64,000 nucleotides of DNA from NCBI GenBank assembly GCA_024138025.1, contig JAMXBD010001041.1:434001-498000 (forward strand), read 5' to 3'. Shown one piece after another: positions 11,790 through 23,601 of this stretch (the stretch's first letter is position 1; every line of letters begins with the position of its first letter). The DNA is from Combretum micranthum (Eukaryota; Streptophyta; Magnoliopsida; Myrtales; Combretaceae). The notes beneath the pieces were generated by a model. That model did not search any database. It had not been told where the DNA came from and worked only from the letters and a program-made list of their open reading frames with translations. The position numbers were made by a program, and so were the translations under genes.

Positions 11790-12780
11790 GAAGCATTAAA
11801 TGATGAAAATTAGATCAATGCTATGCATGAAGAATTGAATCAATTTCAGAGAAATAATGTTTGAAACTTAGTCCCTAGACTACAAGACAAAACTATCACA
11901 GGAACTAAATGGGTTTATAAGAATAAATTGGATGAAAATGGTAAAATAGTTAGAAATAAAGCAAGGCTTGTAGCTAAAGGATATTCTCAAGAAGAAGGAA
12001 TAGATTATGATGAAACTTATGCACCAGTTGCTAGATTGGAAGCAATAAGATTATTGCTTGCTTATGCATGTTATAAAAATTTTAAATTGTTTCAAATGGA
12101 TGAAAAAAGTCATTTTTGAATGGTTATATTAAAGAAGAAGTATATGTTGACCAACCACATGGATTTGAGGATACATTTAAGCCTGATCATATCTTTAAGT
12201 TGAGAAAAGCTTTGCATGGTCTGAAACAAGCACCAAGAGCTTGGTATGAGAGACTTAGTGAATATCTCATATCAAGTGGATATCAAAGAGGTACGATTGA
12301 CACAACTTTATTCTTAAAATATTATAATGATGATATAATTGTTGTACAAATATATGTTGATGACATAATATTTGGATCAACTAATGAACAATATTGTCAA
12401 GAATTTGCAAAGCTTATGCAGGCTGAATTTGAAATGTCCATGATGGGAGGATTAAATTTCTTTTTGGGATTACAAATCAAACAATCAAAGGATGGAATTT
12501 TCAATCATCAAGAGAAGTATACCAAACAAATTCTGAAAAAGTTTGGATTTGAGAACTCAAAAGAAGCTACTACACCAATGAGCTTATCTATAAGGTTAGA
12601 TATTGATTCTCAAGGTAAGAAAGTTAATGAAAAATTACATAGAAGTTTAATTGGTTATCTTTTGTATTTGACTGTATCTAGACTAGATATATTGTTTTTT
12701 GTATGTATTTGTGCAAGATTTCAAAGTAATCCAACTAAAACACATTTAAAAGCTGTTAAAAGAATTTTCGTACATTGCTA
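11790..12780 (+). pseudogene. SIRE reverse transcriptase
   Basis: RT copies element RNA to DNA in virus-like particles. The domain starts around GTKWVYKNKLDENGK and continues with ARLVAKGYSQEEGIDYDETY and APVARLEAIR (11928-12119). After a frame change at FQMDEKSHF it carries YVDQPHGFE and LRKALHGLKQAPRAWYE. The catalytic YVDDIIFGS lies near 12354-12380, with LGLQIKQSKDGI after it. Residues match plant Copia RTs very closely. One frame change near 12117 and a stop at 12779 separate it from RNase H. The catalytic Asp pair is intact. Confidence 0.9.
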
Positions 12781-13295
12781 GTATTGCAAAATTAGGAATC
12801 TGGTATCCTAAAAATAAGAATTTTGAATTAATTGGATACTCATATGCTGATTATGCAGGATGCAAAATTGATAGAAAAAGCACTTCTGGTACTTGTCAAT
12901 TCTTAGGAAACAAACTAATTTCTTGGTCTTCAAAGAAACAGAATTCAGTTGCTTTATCTACAGCAGAATTTGAATATGTTTCAATTGGAAACTGTTGTGC
13001 ACAAATTCTTTAGATAAAACAACAATTACAAGATTTTGGATTAAAATATAAAAATATCTCAATAAAATGTGATAATACAAGTCCAATCAATTTAAAAAAA
13101 AATCCTGTGCATCATTCTAGGACTAAACATATAGAAATTAGGCATCATTTTATAAGGGATCATGTGAATAATGGAAATATTAATATAGAATTTGTTTTAC
13201 TGAAAATCAGTATGCTGATATTTTTACTAAACCATTGGATAAAATGAGATTTGAATTTTTAAGAAATGAAATTGGAATATGTAATCCATTTTGAA
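12781..13295 (+). pseudogene. SIRE RNase H
   Basis: RNase H removes RNA from the RNA-DNA hybrid. Recognisable motifs in order are the start GIWYPKNKNFELIGYS, then ADYAGCKIDRKSTSGTC, LISWSSKKQNSVALSTAEFE, and the C-terminal HHSRTKHIEIRHHFIRDHV. An in-frame stop interrupts it near 13014 (TAG), and the last part, which would be ILTKPL-like, is frameshifted. It follows RT directly, as expected for the Copia order. Confidence 0.85.
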
Positions 13296-13504
13296 TTAAA
13301 TTGTTTCCATAAAAAATTTAAATTAAATTGAAATTTAAAGTTTAAAATATAAAAAAAGGCGGAATTTTATTGGGAACATGCAGAGTGTCTCTTCATATTC
13401 TTCCCAAATGTTACTCTTCATTACTTTCTGATCATAAAAATCAAACTTTTCGTTCTCTTTGTTCTTGATCATCTTTTCCCTCCGTGTCTTCAAAAACCCA
13501 CATC

Positions 13505-15267
13505 ATGTCTTCAAGAAAATCCAGTCGCTTAGCTTCAAAGGGGTTCAAAACAAAACCTATAGAAGGAACAATATCGGTTAAAGATGATTCCTCTTATTCT
13601 GAAGAAACCCTCGAAACCCTAACTAAAGATGGCAATCCGAGAGAAAAATGATCTAAAATACAACATGATAAAGTTTCCCTGGAAAAAGAACAAGAAGCGG
13701 CCACAGTAGTTGAGAAATCGTCCTCAGAGGAACCGCTTGCATCCTCTGACACCCTTTCAAAGAGTAGTTCAGACTCTGTCCCTCTTGCTCCTCAGCCACC
13801 AAGGAAAAGCAAATCAACTCAACAATCGACCAGAAAGACTCCCCTAGCCAAAAGGCAGAAAACCACATCAAGTAAGATTCTTGAATGTGCTTTTGTTGAT
13901 TTTAAGTTTTTTAAAGAAAATGGCTTTCATTGGGAAGACTAGCTTAGTCATATAGGATGCCAAAATCTATGTAATATTTTTGGCATGGTTGATGGTTGAC
14001 TAATACAAGAGTTTTATGAGAATCTGGTAGAATTAGAGGACTCTAAGTTGAAAACGAAGGTGGCTGGGAAAGTTCTTACACTCAGTAGGAAAGATTTAAT
14101 TGAATGTTTTGAGATGAAAAATGACAAAGATGACAAAAGGCTTTTGCAGTTTGAAAAGAAATCTTTGTATAGAGAACTAAATGATGGAGTAGGAAATTAT
14201 GTTGAAAAGATATCTTCGCCACAGATTTTGAGCTGTTGGTTCGGCTATTACATAAAATTGTAGTTGACATTCTTCCTAAAATGGCAGTTCAACAACCATT
14301 TCAATGGAAGAAGCAGTAGTCGTCCTTGCAATGAAAAAGAATGTTAAACTTGATATGCCTATGATCTTGAGGCATATGTGGAAGACTAGGAATAATAAAC
14401 CTTATGGCAACCTGTTGATGAAATTTTTCAAGTTTAAGAAACTCATGTACCCAAAGATTTTAAAATGCCCTTTAGTATAAAAAAATGGGGAAACAAACTT
14501 GAAGAAGATGGGAATCCAAGTTGTTCAAAAGTTCTGGTTTTCTAAGGATGGATCATGGTATAGGGATCCTAAGTTTAACAAAGTTAATTTCGACTAAAAG
14601 GATCCAAGCTATTGCTGAGGGGGAACTACTTTTTGCAGCAGACAGTGGGTCAGAAGGTGGAGATTTGGAAAAGGAAAAGGAACAAGTCTCCAAGAAGAAG
14701 GGGAGGAGAAAATGCCTAAAAAGTCAAGAAAATGCATCATATTCGAACTGGATGAAAGTTTGAAATCAGGGAAGGAGGAAGAAATGAAGAAAATAGTGAC
14801 TCAGAGACTGAGTCAGAAGGTTTTGCTTCTATTAAACCACCTAGAGAATCTTCTCATTCTTCTCTTCAATCAGTTGTTGTGAAGATCATAGATCAACACC
14901 TGGATGTGTGAAGAAAAATCTAACAAATTCTATCTAGATTCTCTATCGGATTTTCTTTTTGCTGATCACGAAATACCTTCATCACATGTTTAACCATCAT
15001 CCCCTGTTTTCCAACCTCTCCTATACATCCTTCGAGTCCACAACATCAGACTTCACCCATGAAGGAAGTTGTTCCAGCAGTTCCGATTGATGAGCTATCA
15101 ATCATTCCCTTCAACCAACCTACTAACCCTGCTTCACAACCATCCATAAGGGAATATGAAGTCATATCATCTGTTCTTAACTTTTTCAAGCAGAAAAATT
15201 TGATTCCACAAAAATTTGTCCCACAATTCCTCAAAGGAAAAAGATGCAAGCTCGAAAATCTACCTTA
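13505..15267 (+). pseudogene. SIRE envelope-like downstream ORF region
   Basis: SIRE/Maximus elements carry an extra ORF after pol, historically called envelope-like; its function is unknown. Here ATG at 13505 begins MSSRKSSRLASKGFKTKP and is followed by Ser/Thr/Glu-rich sequence. A conserved middle block (FENLV-like, then KVLTLSRKDLIECFEM at 14072-14119, then EAVVVLAMKKNVKLDMPMIL near 14305-14370) resembles proteins annotated as envelope-like in plants. The C-terminal part, 15059-15267, is Pro/Ser-rich. Many stops and frame changes interrupt it. I see no convincing signal peptide or transmembrane helix in the readable pieces, so a real envelope role is not supported by the sequence. Confidence 0.65.
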
Positions 15268-15601
15268 AAGTTTGAATATCAGAAAAAATGATCTGATGTT
15301 TTTCTTTTAAGACTTTTTGAAAGACTTCTTTTATCATTTGGTCTGTAATAATTTTAGATACTATGTTTGTTTCGAAATTTTGATTTGATATGCATATTTT
15401 TGTTTTTCTTATTATGTCTCTTTTGTGAAGCTAACAAAAAGGGGGAGAAAAAGTAAACAATATATTATGAAAAATATTATGATTGCTATTATCAATGATT
15501 GCTATTGTTGCTACTGTATATATGTTGAGATTTAAAATAAACATGAATTAAGTTATTTTTTTCAAAAATTATTATTTTGTTTATGGGGTTTTGTTATCAT
15601 C
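15268..15601 (+). other. Untranslated spacer before the SIRE PPT
   Basis: An AT-rich 3' untranslated part of the element. It contains a second purine-rich AAAAAGGGGGAGAAAAAG tract near 15435-15452, which resembles the PPT and may act as a secondary plus-strand primer. No coding sequence is evident. Confidence 0.6.
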
Positions 15602-15615
15602 AAAAAGGGGGAGAA
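15602..15615 (+). promoter_or_regulatory. Polypurine tract of the SIRE element
   Basis: AAAAAGGGGGAGAA directly abuts the 3' LTR start at 15616. It primes plus-strand DNA synthesis and matches the usual SIRE PPT. Confidence 0.92.
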
Positions 15616-17228
15616 TGTTGATTTCTCTCAAATGATGATTTTGATGATAACAAAAAGGATTAAATGATTTCTTACATATTTGAATTAGTGTGCAGATGTA
15701 TATAAGATAAACTTATATCAAAAAGTATATTAGACGGTTGAAAATTTTCATTAAGAACAATTTGTATATCAGAAGGTTACTTAGAAGGTTCTACAATGAA
15801 ATGCAAGTATATTTAAACTATCAGAAGGAATGTCAAAAGGTTAAGGGACAAAAATAACATTACGTAGATTACATCTTAGAATTATTTTTGAAAACCTAAC
15901 TCCAATGTTGAGTATAATTTGCGTACTATACTCAATATGTTCCACAAAGTCGGTTCAAAATCTACAGGGATTAAAAATTCGAATATATGTTCTTTTTGGA
16001 GTACATGAACACATTTTTGAAGAAGGACGGCTCAGATTTGAAATTCAATTTATACAATGAATTACATTTGAGGAGAAAGTTAATGTGCATAATATGAAGT
16101 ACTTACAAAATACAATTCAGAATTTTATGGAATGTGTCCAATGATTTTTGAAAATTCGAAGAACGTGGAAAGCTTGGATAGAGCATGAACACTACCAAAT
16201 GATGAATTTGTGCAACTACGATAATTTCAAGTCCGAATTTTCAGTACAAGATAAATATAAGTTGTTAGATATTTTGATTTATCTTTTGAAGCAAAGATTT
16301 CGAAGATTACTTCAAGAATTCAAAATTCAAATTGAGTAAACCGTATGATAAACACGAGCTGATATTTTGAGGATCACGAGCAGATTCACGCACAAAAATC
16401 TAGGACAAGCTTATCCATCTCCTCTTCTAGTTGTTAAGTAAACAGGATTAAAAAGACCAAAAAAAAAAAACAGAAGAATGAACAATAACAACAACGTGAT
16501 ATTTACCTTGCAACAGTGATCAAAGCTCTTTATGAAAAACTGTGATAGTCTTCTGTTATTTTTTTAGCAAATTTTTTGAGGAAACTTAACTTTTATTCCT
16601 GATTTGATTTTACACTTTTAATGTGATTTGTGAGTTACAAGTAGGCTTAGTTGATTGATTGATTAGGAGAATCAAGCTAAGTGAATTGTAGCCAAAGAGA
16701 ATTGGCAAGAACTTGTAATTTTTATTGATTTGATTGGATAGTAGAACACAACCGGTGAGGAATACCGAGATCCTGGCTTGAAGTTAGAAGAGTGGATTGA
16801 CGCTCGAGGCGGAACCTCTATATATCGATTTGCACTTTCTACTACCTGTCTCTCTTTAATTGTGTGATTTGTATTTTATATGTGTGATATATGCTCAAAA
16901 GGTTAATCAAAAAGTAACTTGCATATAGTTTCTTAATCAGAAGGTTTATCAGAGAGTAACTCACTTATATTTTGTTAATCAGAGAATTAGTCAGAAGGTT
17001 TCTAGGAGTAAATTGTTTTGAATTGATATTTGATTTTTCGTGAGCTTAAGCAAATCATTTTGATCCAAATTATTGTTCAAAGTTTTATTTGTTAAGTTTA
17101 TTGTTTTAAGAAAATTTCAAAGTTATTTTAGTTGAATAACCAAGTGGTGTGATATTTATTCAAAATTTTTAAAAGTAAATTTTATAGCCAATTCACCCCC
17201 CCTCTTGGTTATCTTTTCGGGACCAACA
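15616..17228 (+). repeat. 3' LTR of the SIRE element
   Basis: 1613 bp, beginning TGTTGATTTC and ending GGGACCAACA, followed by the TSD CTATT. It is homologous to the 5' LTR throughout. The short ORF-like stretch at 16148-16339 inside it is not a gene. Confidence 0.93.
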
Positions 17229-19260
17229 CTATTCTTGCCTACTTCCATACCCAAAAATATATCGATCATCAACTGGGTAGTCTAATCCATTATCGCCATC
17301 CCCATGATCCATGAATACGTCGTATCCTATCAAATCATAAATAATGGAATCTTCACCTATACTTAGGGAAAAATAAGGATTGAGCAAAAACGCCTAATAC
17401 ACCACACCACAACCACATGCACATGAATGAACAATAAACATTATCACATACAACATAAAACTAATGCAACAATCATAATTTATTATCTTTAATTTAACCA
17501 AGTAACCAACACTTAGAACCATTTGCAACTAGTCCTAAACTCGAAGTAACTCATTGTTGCCTTCCGCCATACGGAACAGAACGACTCCTAATCTACCGGA
17601 ATCATTTCCAAGTGCAACTCCACTAGAGACAGCATCATGCAAGGATCATCAGGGCGCCTCGTTAGTATCACACTCTACGTGGTCTTTACTAACTAAAGCC
17701 AAACACAAGCAACATACTTTTCACTTATAATCAGGATAGAATTTGATCAATTTATTTTCTAATCCTACAAACACAAATAGCAAGCAAGGTAAGATCATAC
17801 CTGGATTTGCTTTCCACATATTCAATATCACCAATCCTTTACTATAGATATAAACCTTAATTCACTAAAACCTGTCTTCTAAGATCACCAAACAACGAAA
17901 CCCTAGAATGCCAATTTTCCTAAATTCCTTAAAAACCCTAAAATCCTCAATCAGAAATAGCATAATTATCAGATAAGATTCCATCTCTTAGCATAACAAA
18001 GATTGAAAAGATTCATTATTTACCTAGAACCTTGGATCTCACACCTTTCTGACTGTAGAACCAAAATATCCAAATCAACACTAATGATATAGAGAAATCC
18101 TAACTCACAATAATACTTGTTCATCATTGTTTATGCATCCACAACAGGATATATGATTTAATTTTCCCAAAACTTAATATCTATGAATTATAGGTCTAGA
18201 TTGATTCTTACCTTCCTTCAATTGATTGTAGAACTGCAAATCCCCAATTTCCACACTTAGGGTTTCCTTTGACTTCCACCAATGATCAACCTCCTTCATC
18301 AACAACAACGAAAATCTAAGAAAGAATCATTCTAAAACGAACTAGAGGAATAAGAAAGATCACTTACTCAATTCCTTGAAGAAATCCACCTTGGAGAGTG
18401 TCTTCTAAGGTTTCTAAAATTTAGGAGAGGTTATGAGGGTTAAGATAGCTTATAGGACGTATTTATATTGTTATAACTCGAAGGGATATAGGTTGGACGA
18501 AGGGAAAACAAAACTGGCGACCTAGAAATCTTGGGTCTCAAAACAACATCCAAGGTCGCCACTTAGGCTGGTGGTCTTATTGGATACGCTGGTGGCCTAA
18601 AGGCCAGCGTATAGCCAATTTCCTCAATTCGCATAATTTTCCTCCGAAGCTCCATGTTGGTTTTTAGGCCATTGTCCATTATATTTAGGCTGACAGCTTA
18701 GGATTATAGGCTTGTAGCCTATATGCAGTCTTACTCTAAGATCGTCTAATCATTCACACGTGACTTCCTTGTGTCCAAATTCATCTAGGGTTTTGACTGA
18801 GGTATGGTGTGACAAATTTGTAGGTTAAGGGTCTATTTATAGAGATATATTGCTTAGAAAAATGCCTGATTTATGTCCAATTTAAGTAGCCTACATCGGA
18901 GGCGTTGAAGCCAGTGTATACTCTGCTAAAATCCATTCTTAATCAAGTCTTTGCCATGTGAACACAATACAATTATATTTAAACTTTGATCATAAAACCT
19001 TCTTATTTAATTCCATTGATACTTTGACCCTTCTTAATAATTCTTTTATATACTTTAAGGTTGACCATAAAACCCTCTTATTTTATTTCAAATGATACAC
19101 TTGCCCTTCTTTATAATTTATTTATCTTTATATTACACATCTCATAATAGGGCACCCTACAACAGGGTAATATAGAGGTTGGGGATATTAATAAGAAGAA
19201 AAAGGAAAACTAACTTGTGCTTGTCCTAGTTGCTTCAATTCAAGAGTAATCAATTGATAT

Positions 19261-20600
19261 TGTTGGGTTCTCTTAAAATAAATTCTGATGATAATAAAAG
19301 CGTAAAAAGATTACTAATGAGATTTTCAAGTGTGTAGTTTTAAGTTAAAGAGAAAGAACAAAAATGAATAGTATCAGGTTACTAGAAGGTTTTACAGAAG
19401 GTTCACTGTAATTTTTTACAGCAAAATAGTATTGTAGAAGTTTACTGTTCATTGACTCATGTTTTACTAAATTCGTTCCAAATCAGTTCAGTAAGTATAT
19501 TGAAGACTTAGCTCTAAAAAAATGGGTATATTTGGGTAATATACTCATATGTTCCACATAAGTTGGTTAATATCCAAGGAGATTTTAAGTTTTATTAATT
19601 GTTTCTCTCTCATATCATCATCAAGTTTTAGGAGCAAGATTGAGTTTTGTTTAAACAAGTGATATACGAGTTTTTCCTTCGAGATAAATGGATTATCAGT
19701 ATCTACATCTTACATAATTAGAGTAAGTCTATCTCTTACCTATTCTTATGGGATTTTACCAAGAATTCAAAAAAGGATAAACATCCTTTGGAATGCATAA
19801 AGAAGAAGAACATAGTATGATGAATCATTTTTTATTTTCAAGTTTCAAGCCAAGGAAAAATATCACCACAAAATCGGCAAGTCAATCTACAAGAAATGGA
19901 AGAGTAAAATATCTTCTTTCTACTTATCTTATATCCGTTGAATATCAATAGGATTCGAATTCTTCAAAATAGGATAAGGCACACAAGATATTATCCGGGT
20001 TCTACATGAGAAAGCTTATCCACATCTTACAACAATATTTTTTTGAATGTTAGAAGATAGTGGATATATTAACGAGACAAAAAAAGAAGGAAGACACACA
20101 TGCTGCTATAAGAAAAAAAATGCTGCTTCCTTAAAATTTATTTCGAACTGATTTGTGCACTTTTCCTCGCTGCAATTATTTTTATTTGCTGCTCGTTTCT
20201 TTGTGTTGCCTTCTAAGTTGTTTTATTTTGCATGTTTAGTCTCTATAGTATCGGTTGTTAGCTTAAGGAAAGTTGTAAGAATCGAGCAAAGAAGAATTGT
20301 ACTACCTTATAAATTGAATTCATTGGATATAGTGGAACAAACTCGTGTAAATTATGGGGTCTTCAGCTCGGAGCTGGAAGAATGGAGTGACGCACAAGTT
20401 AATACCATTATACATTGCTGCCTAATACTCTTTCCCTAATCTTTTTAATTTCCTACAATTTATATATCTTGTTCTAATTGCTTAACTTCTTCTCACAAAT
20501 TTTATATAAAGGGGATTTCAATTTTAAAAGGCTTAAATTTTCAATTTTTCTCTTATAATCAATTCAACCCCCCTTCTTGATTATAAAAGTGGGATCAATC
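19261..20600 (+). mobile_element. Solo LTR of a Ty1/Copia element
   Basis: 1340 bp from TGTTGGGTTC to GGGATCAATC, flanked by TSD GATAT (19256-19260 and 20601-20605). The layout (TGATGATAAT near the start; CAACCCCCCTTCTTGATTAT then GGGATCAA at the end) parallels the SIRE LTR in this window but is diverged. No internal domain is present, so it formed by LTR-LTR recombination. Its final dinucleotide is TC instead of CA. The 94-codon open frame at 20155-20439 inside it is not a gene. Confidence 0.88.
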
Positions 20601-20605
20601 GATAT

Positions 20606-21680
20606 GAATAAGTCATTTCATTTGAAAGGAAGAAGAGTCTTTATTTCATAATCATACAGAATCCATACACCTTGAGTTATAAAGTCATCCATTAAAAATT
20701 AAAGAAATACAAATCACCTTGAATTCATGTCCAAAGAAAAAGATAGGAGAAAAAAAAAAGATAGATAAAGGGAAGAAAAATAACCATGAATAAAGTGTGA
20801 AAAAAACAAATAAATAATAAATAAATGAAAAAGAAAAAATAGAGAATTATCAAGCAAGGTTATTAAACCTAAAACTGGAAGCATATGCTCAAAACCACAA
20901 AAACACATCAAAATTCAATCATGGGACCACCCACAATACCACCCTTTTAGAGATTCTTTAGATTATAGGACTTGATTTATTAATGCTCTTGAAACTAGAG
21001 ACAAGCACATTATTAATTTTCCTTAGGGGTTCTTGACTTGTAAACCCGTGAAGTGTTGAAAAAAATTTCAAATTACCTGTATATATGGCATCTCTTTTGA
21101 TTGAAGTCAAATAAACCAAAAACTTACATTACAGTCCAAAAGAAAAAAAAAAGACCTGATAGATTGATCAATGTGTATCACTTTCAAGTCAGACCATAAT
21201 TTTGGAATTTGAGTCAAATGTGTGAAAACAAGCCTGAGAGAGTGTAAGGAAGCCCTCTTTGACTAACAATTCAAAATGAAATAACTAACCCTAGTATGAA
21301 AATCATTTACAAGAGCATGAAAAATCATTTGCCTCAATTTGGAAGCTTTGTGCCTCAGTTTAAGAATTATTTTCCCTAAAGTTGAAAGACAACATCCTAA
21401 TAAAAGCAAATTAAAGTCCTAAAAAGAAAATTTTACCCCCAACATGTAAAGTTTTTTGGTTTAGTAGTGAAGCCCAAAACTGAATTGAAATGAGCGATTA
21501 ATGGAGTAAGCCCATCGCTCATTTGTAACTTTTGACAATTTGGAAAAAAAAAAAGGTAAAATCTTGTTTGAAACTTTTCAAGAAAATTTCAGAAATGAGA
21601 GTTTTTTGAAAAAAAAAAAAAAAAAAAGCCTTTGGCTCAAAATTTTCAAAGATGAAATTTCAACAAAAAAAAAAAAAAAC
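20606..21680. other. Unassigned AT-rich sequence with poly-A tracts
   Basis: I recognise no gene or element ends here. The stretch has purine-rich runs (20740-20840), A-runs near 21550, 21613-21627 and 21665-21680, and short phrase-like repeats around CCTCA(G)TTT at 21330-21370. Because tandem arrays follow, it might be the 3' untranslated region of a Tat/Ogre-type Gypsy element, but no coding domain supports that. Confidence 0.4.
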
Positions 21681-22575
21681 TTAAAGGTCTAGAAACTTTA
21701 ATCATCTTGCTTCCTCTAATTGACCTTTAGGAACTTTAATTATCTTACGAAGTCTTAGGACCCTTAGTTGTCCCATAAAGTCTTTAGGATCTGTAGTTAT
21801 CTTATGAAACTCTCAGGAACTTTAGTTATCTTATGGATTCTTTAGAAGCATCAATAGTTCCATAAAGATTTCAAGAGCTTATGTTATCTTATAAAACTCT
21901 CAGGAACTCCAATTATCTTATGAAGTCTTTAGGATCCTTAGTTATCTCATAAAGTCTTTAGAATCTGTAGTTATCTTATAGAACTCTCAAGAACTCTAGC
22001 TATCTTATAGAACTCTCAAGAACTCTAGCTATTTTATAGAGCCTTTAGGATCGTCAATTGTCCCATAAAGCTTTTAGGAACTATAGTTGTCTTATAAAGC
22101 TTTTAGGAACTTTAGGTTTTTTATGGATTCTTTCGAACTCCCAGTAGTTCCATAAAGATTTTAAGAGTTTTTGTTATCTTATGAAACCATTAGCGAACTT
22201 TAGTTATCTTATAGAGATTCTTATGATCTTCATGAGCTTTAGTCCTCTTTTGAGAACTTCAAGAACCACTGTATTTCTATGGTGGAACTTTGGTCATCCT
22301 CTGAATATAAGAGCATTAACCATTAAGAGCTTATTTAGTCTTCTTTTGAGAATTTTAGGAACCATTGTATTTCTATGTTTAGGAAACTTTGGTTATACTT
22401 CAATATAGAAGTTTTAGTCATCCCACAAAAATTAGGAGCTTCAGTTATCATTTGAAAATTTTCACAAACCATAAGTATTCCTTTGTTTAGGAACTTTGGT
22501 TATCCTCTAAGTCATTGTTATTATTTGGAAATCTTAGGAACTTTAGTATTCCTATGTTAGGAACTTCAGTTTTCC
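21681..22575 (+). repeat. Degenerate 29-bp tandem array (about 30 units)
   Basis: Units have the form GTTATCTTATARARYTCTYAGGAACTY. The clearest adjacent copies begin at 21972, 22001 and 22030, exactly 29 bp apart. Others vary from 26 to 36 bp, and the units become weaker beyond 22300. No coding frame is conserved through it. Confidence 0.8.
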
Positions 22576-22586
22576 TTCATAGTTTG

Positions 22587-22880
22587 TCAAAGTTTTAGGT
22601 TCATTTGCTCAAAGAGCGTCGTCTTAGTTTTTGGATCACCTAGTCTAAGGAGCGTCGTCCAGTCAAAGTTTTAGGATTGCTTGCTTAAAAGAGCACCGTA
22701 TTAGTTTTTGGATCACCTATCCGAAGAGCGCCATCCAACTAAAGTTTTAGGATCGCTTGCTCAAAAGAGCACCGTCCTAATTTTTGGATTATCTACTTGA
22801 AGGAGCATCGTCCAACTAAACTTGTAGGATCACTTGCTTGAAGGAACGTTGTCCTATCTTTTAAGATCGCTTACTTAAAA
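22587..22880 (+). repeat. 76-77 bp tandem array built of two related half-units
   Basis: Four copies, the last partial, start at 22587, 22663, 22739 and about 22816. Each has two related ~38-bp halves. One contains TTTTAGGATCGCTTGCTC then AGAGCACCGTCCTA. The other contains TTTTTGGATCACCTA then GGAGCGTCGTCCAACT. This is a small higher-order repeat, directly following the 29-bp array. Confidence 0.82.
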
Positions 22881-23440
22881 TAAACAATATCTAATCAAAC
22901 ACTTCAATTCACAACTTACTAGCTTAAAGGAGTGCCTCTCAAATTCATAAAGTAGGCACAAAAGTGCACAATCATAATCCCCAGTGCATCTATCATAAGA
23001 CTGTTTCCACCTCTAGGTTTGCCATAAATTTTCAAAAGACAAAAATGGAATCTCTTATTTTATCTTTGTGATAAAGTTTTATCAATATCATCATAAAAAG
23101 GAGTAGCTATAGATATCCCATTTTTGACAAATTAATGTAATATATATAATAATATAAAAAGTGAGAATTGTAAAATGTTAATATTATAAACTTTAAATAA
23201 GTATTTTAGGCTTAACATAAAATGAGTTTTTATTATGTATAATTTTTTAAACTAATTAAATGATCTATGATAGGTTAGCCCATTTAATTATGGCTAATTT
23301 TGAAGTTTTAAATATCATTTTTGTACAAAGCAAAACGAGACATAGATCTATAGTCTTTATGGATAAGTCACTAATATGCATAACAGAAACCTGAGTTTGA
23401 TTATGCAATGAACAAATTGCACTTTTTATTTTTTTTTCTC
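22881..23440. other. Unassigned AT-rich sequence upstream of a promoter-like segment
   Basis: No gene is evident. The stretch 23085-23250 is very AT-rich with ATATATAATAATAT-like runs. It could be the distal part of a promoter or of an LTR U3, since a promoter-like cluster follows at 23453. I could not find convincing LTR termini. Confidence 0.4.
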
Positions 23441-23452
23441 TTCCACACATAC

Positions 23453-23600
23453 CACGTGGCACACTCCCATTGGTTAGATGACATTAGGATAGATGAGCAG
23501 TAGATAAGCCAGTAGGCAAGCAGATAAGTGAGTGTGTTAATATCTATAAATACATATCATACATCAATGCAATGAGTAGAGAAGAATCCATTTGAAAAAA
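23453..23600 (+). promoter_or_regulatory. Plant-type promoter cluster: G-box, CCAAT, TATA
   Basis: CACGTG with flanking GC (G-box, bound by plant bZIP/bHLH factors) is at 23453-23458. An inverted CCAAT (ATTGG) is at 23469-23473 and TATAAATA at 23545-23552. Spacing between the elements and to the GC-richer block starting ~23640 fits a class II promoter. The motifs are short and can occur by chance; their order and spacing are what make the case. The promoter could belong to an LTR. Confidence 0.45.
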
Positions 23601-23601
23601 G

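Larger units (their letters stand above)
3268..17228 (+). mobile_element. SIRE-type Ty1/Copia retrotransposon, complete but decayed
   Basis: A full element bounded by LTRs that start TGTTGATTTC and end GGGACCAACA, with TSD CTATT at 3263-3267 and 17229-17233. Internal order is PBS, gag with CCHC knuckle, protease, integrase, RT, RNase H, then a long downstream envelope-like region and a PPT. Integrase before RT defines Copia, and the extra ORF region plus the AAAGGGGGAGAA PPT is typical of the SIRE/Maximus lineage. Counting by eye over the first ~350 bp, the two LTRs differ at about 7 percent of positions, so the insertion is not recent. All coding regions carry stops or frameshifts, so the copy is not autonomous. 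Confidence 0.93.
3006..19164 (-). mobile_element. 5' LTR of element X, split by the Copia element
   Basis: The LTR on the minus strand begins TGTTGTAG (at 19164) and ends GGGCATTACA (at 3006), next to the PBS. It is in two pieces, 3006-3267 and 17229-19164, separated by the complete Copia insertion. The rejoined length is about 2.2 kb. The piece at 17500-17700 has a clearly related counterpart in 28320-28430, which shows that 27619-29963 is a second member of the family. No other LTR or coding domain of this copy is visible, so its superfamily is inferred (Ty3/Gypsy more likely because of LTR length and PBS). Confidence 0.7.

Noticed and set aside
14048..14263. Independent gene of 71 codons
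   Set aside because: It is a piece of the broken envelope-like region of the SIRE element, flanked in the same orientation by other pieces.
3006..19164. 3' boundary of the X LTR placed at the GGTGTGACA string near 18813
   Set aside because: It resembles the Tekay LTR end, but no TSD, PBS or PPT is nearby. The comparison with 29963 supports the boundary at 19164.
20155..20439. 94-codon open frame starting with a hydrophobic, signal-like segment
   Set aside because: It is inside a TSD-flanked solo Copia LTR; LTRs do not normally encode proteins and I see no family match.
21681..22880. CRISPR-like array
   Set aside because: Units are contiguous and degenerate with no unique spacers, and the context is a plant nuclear genome.
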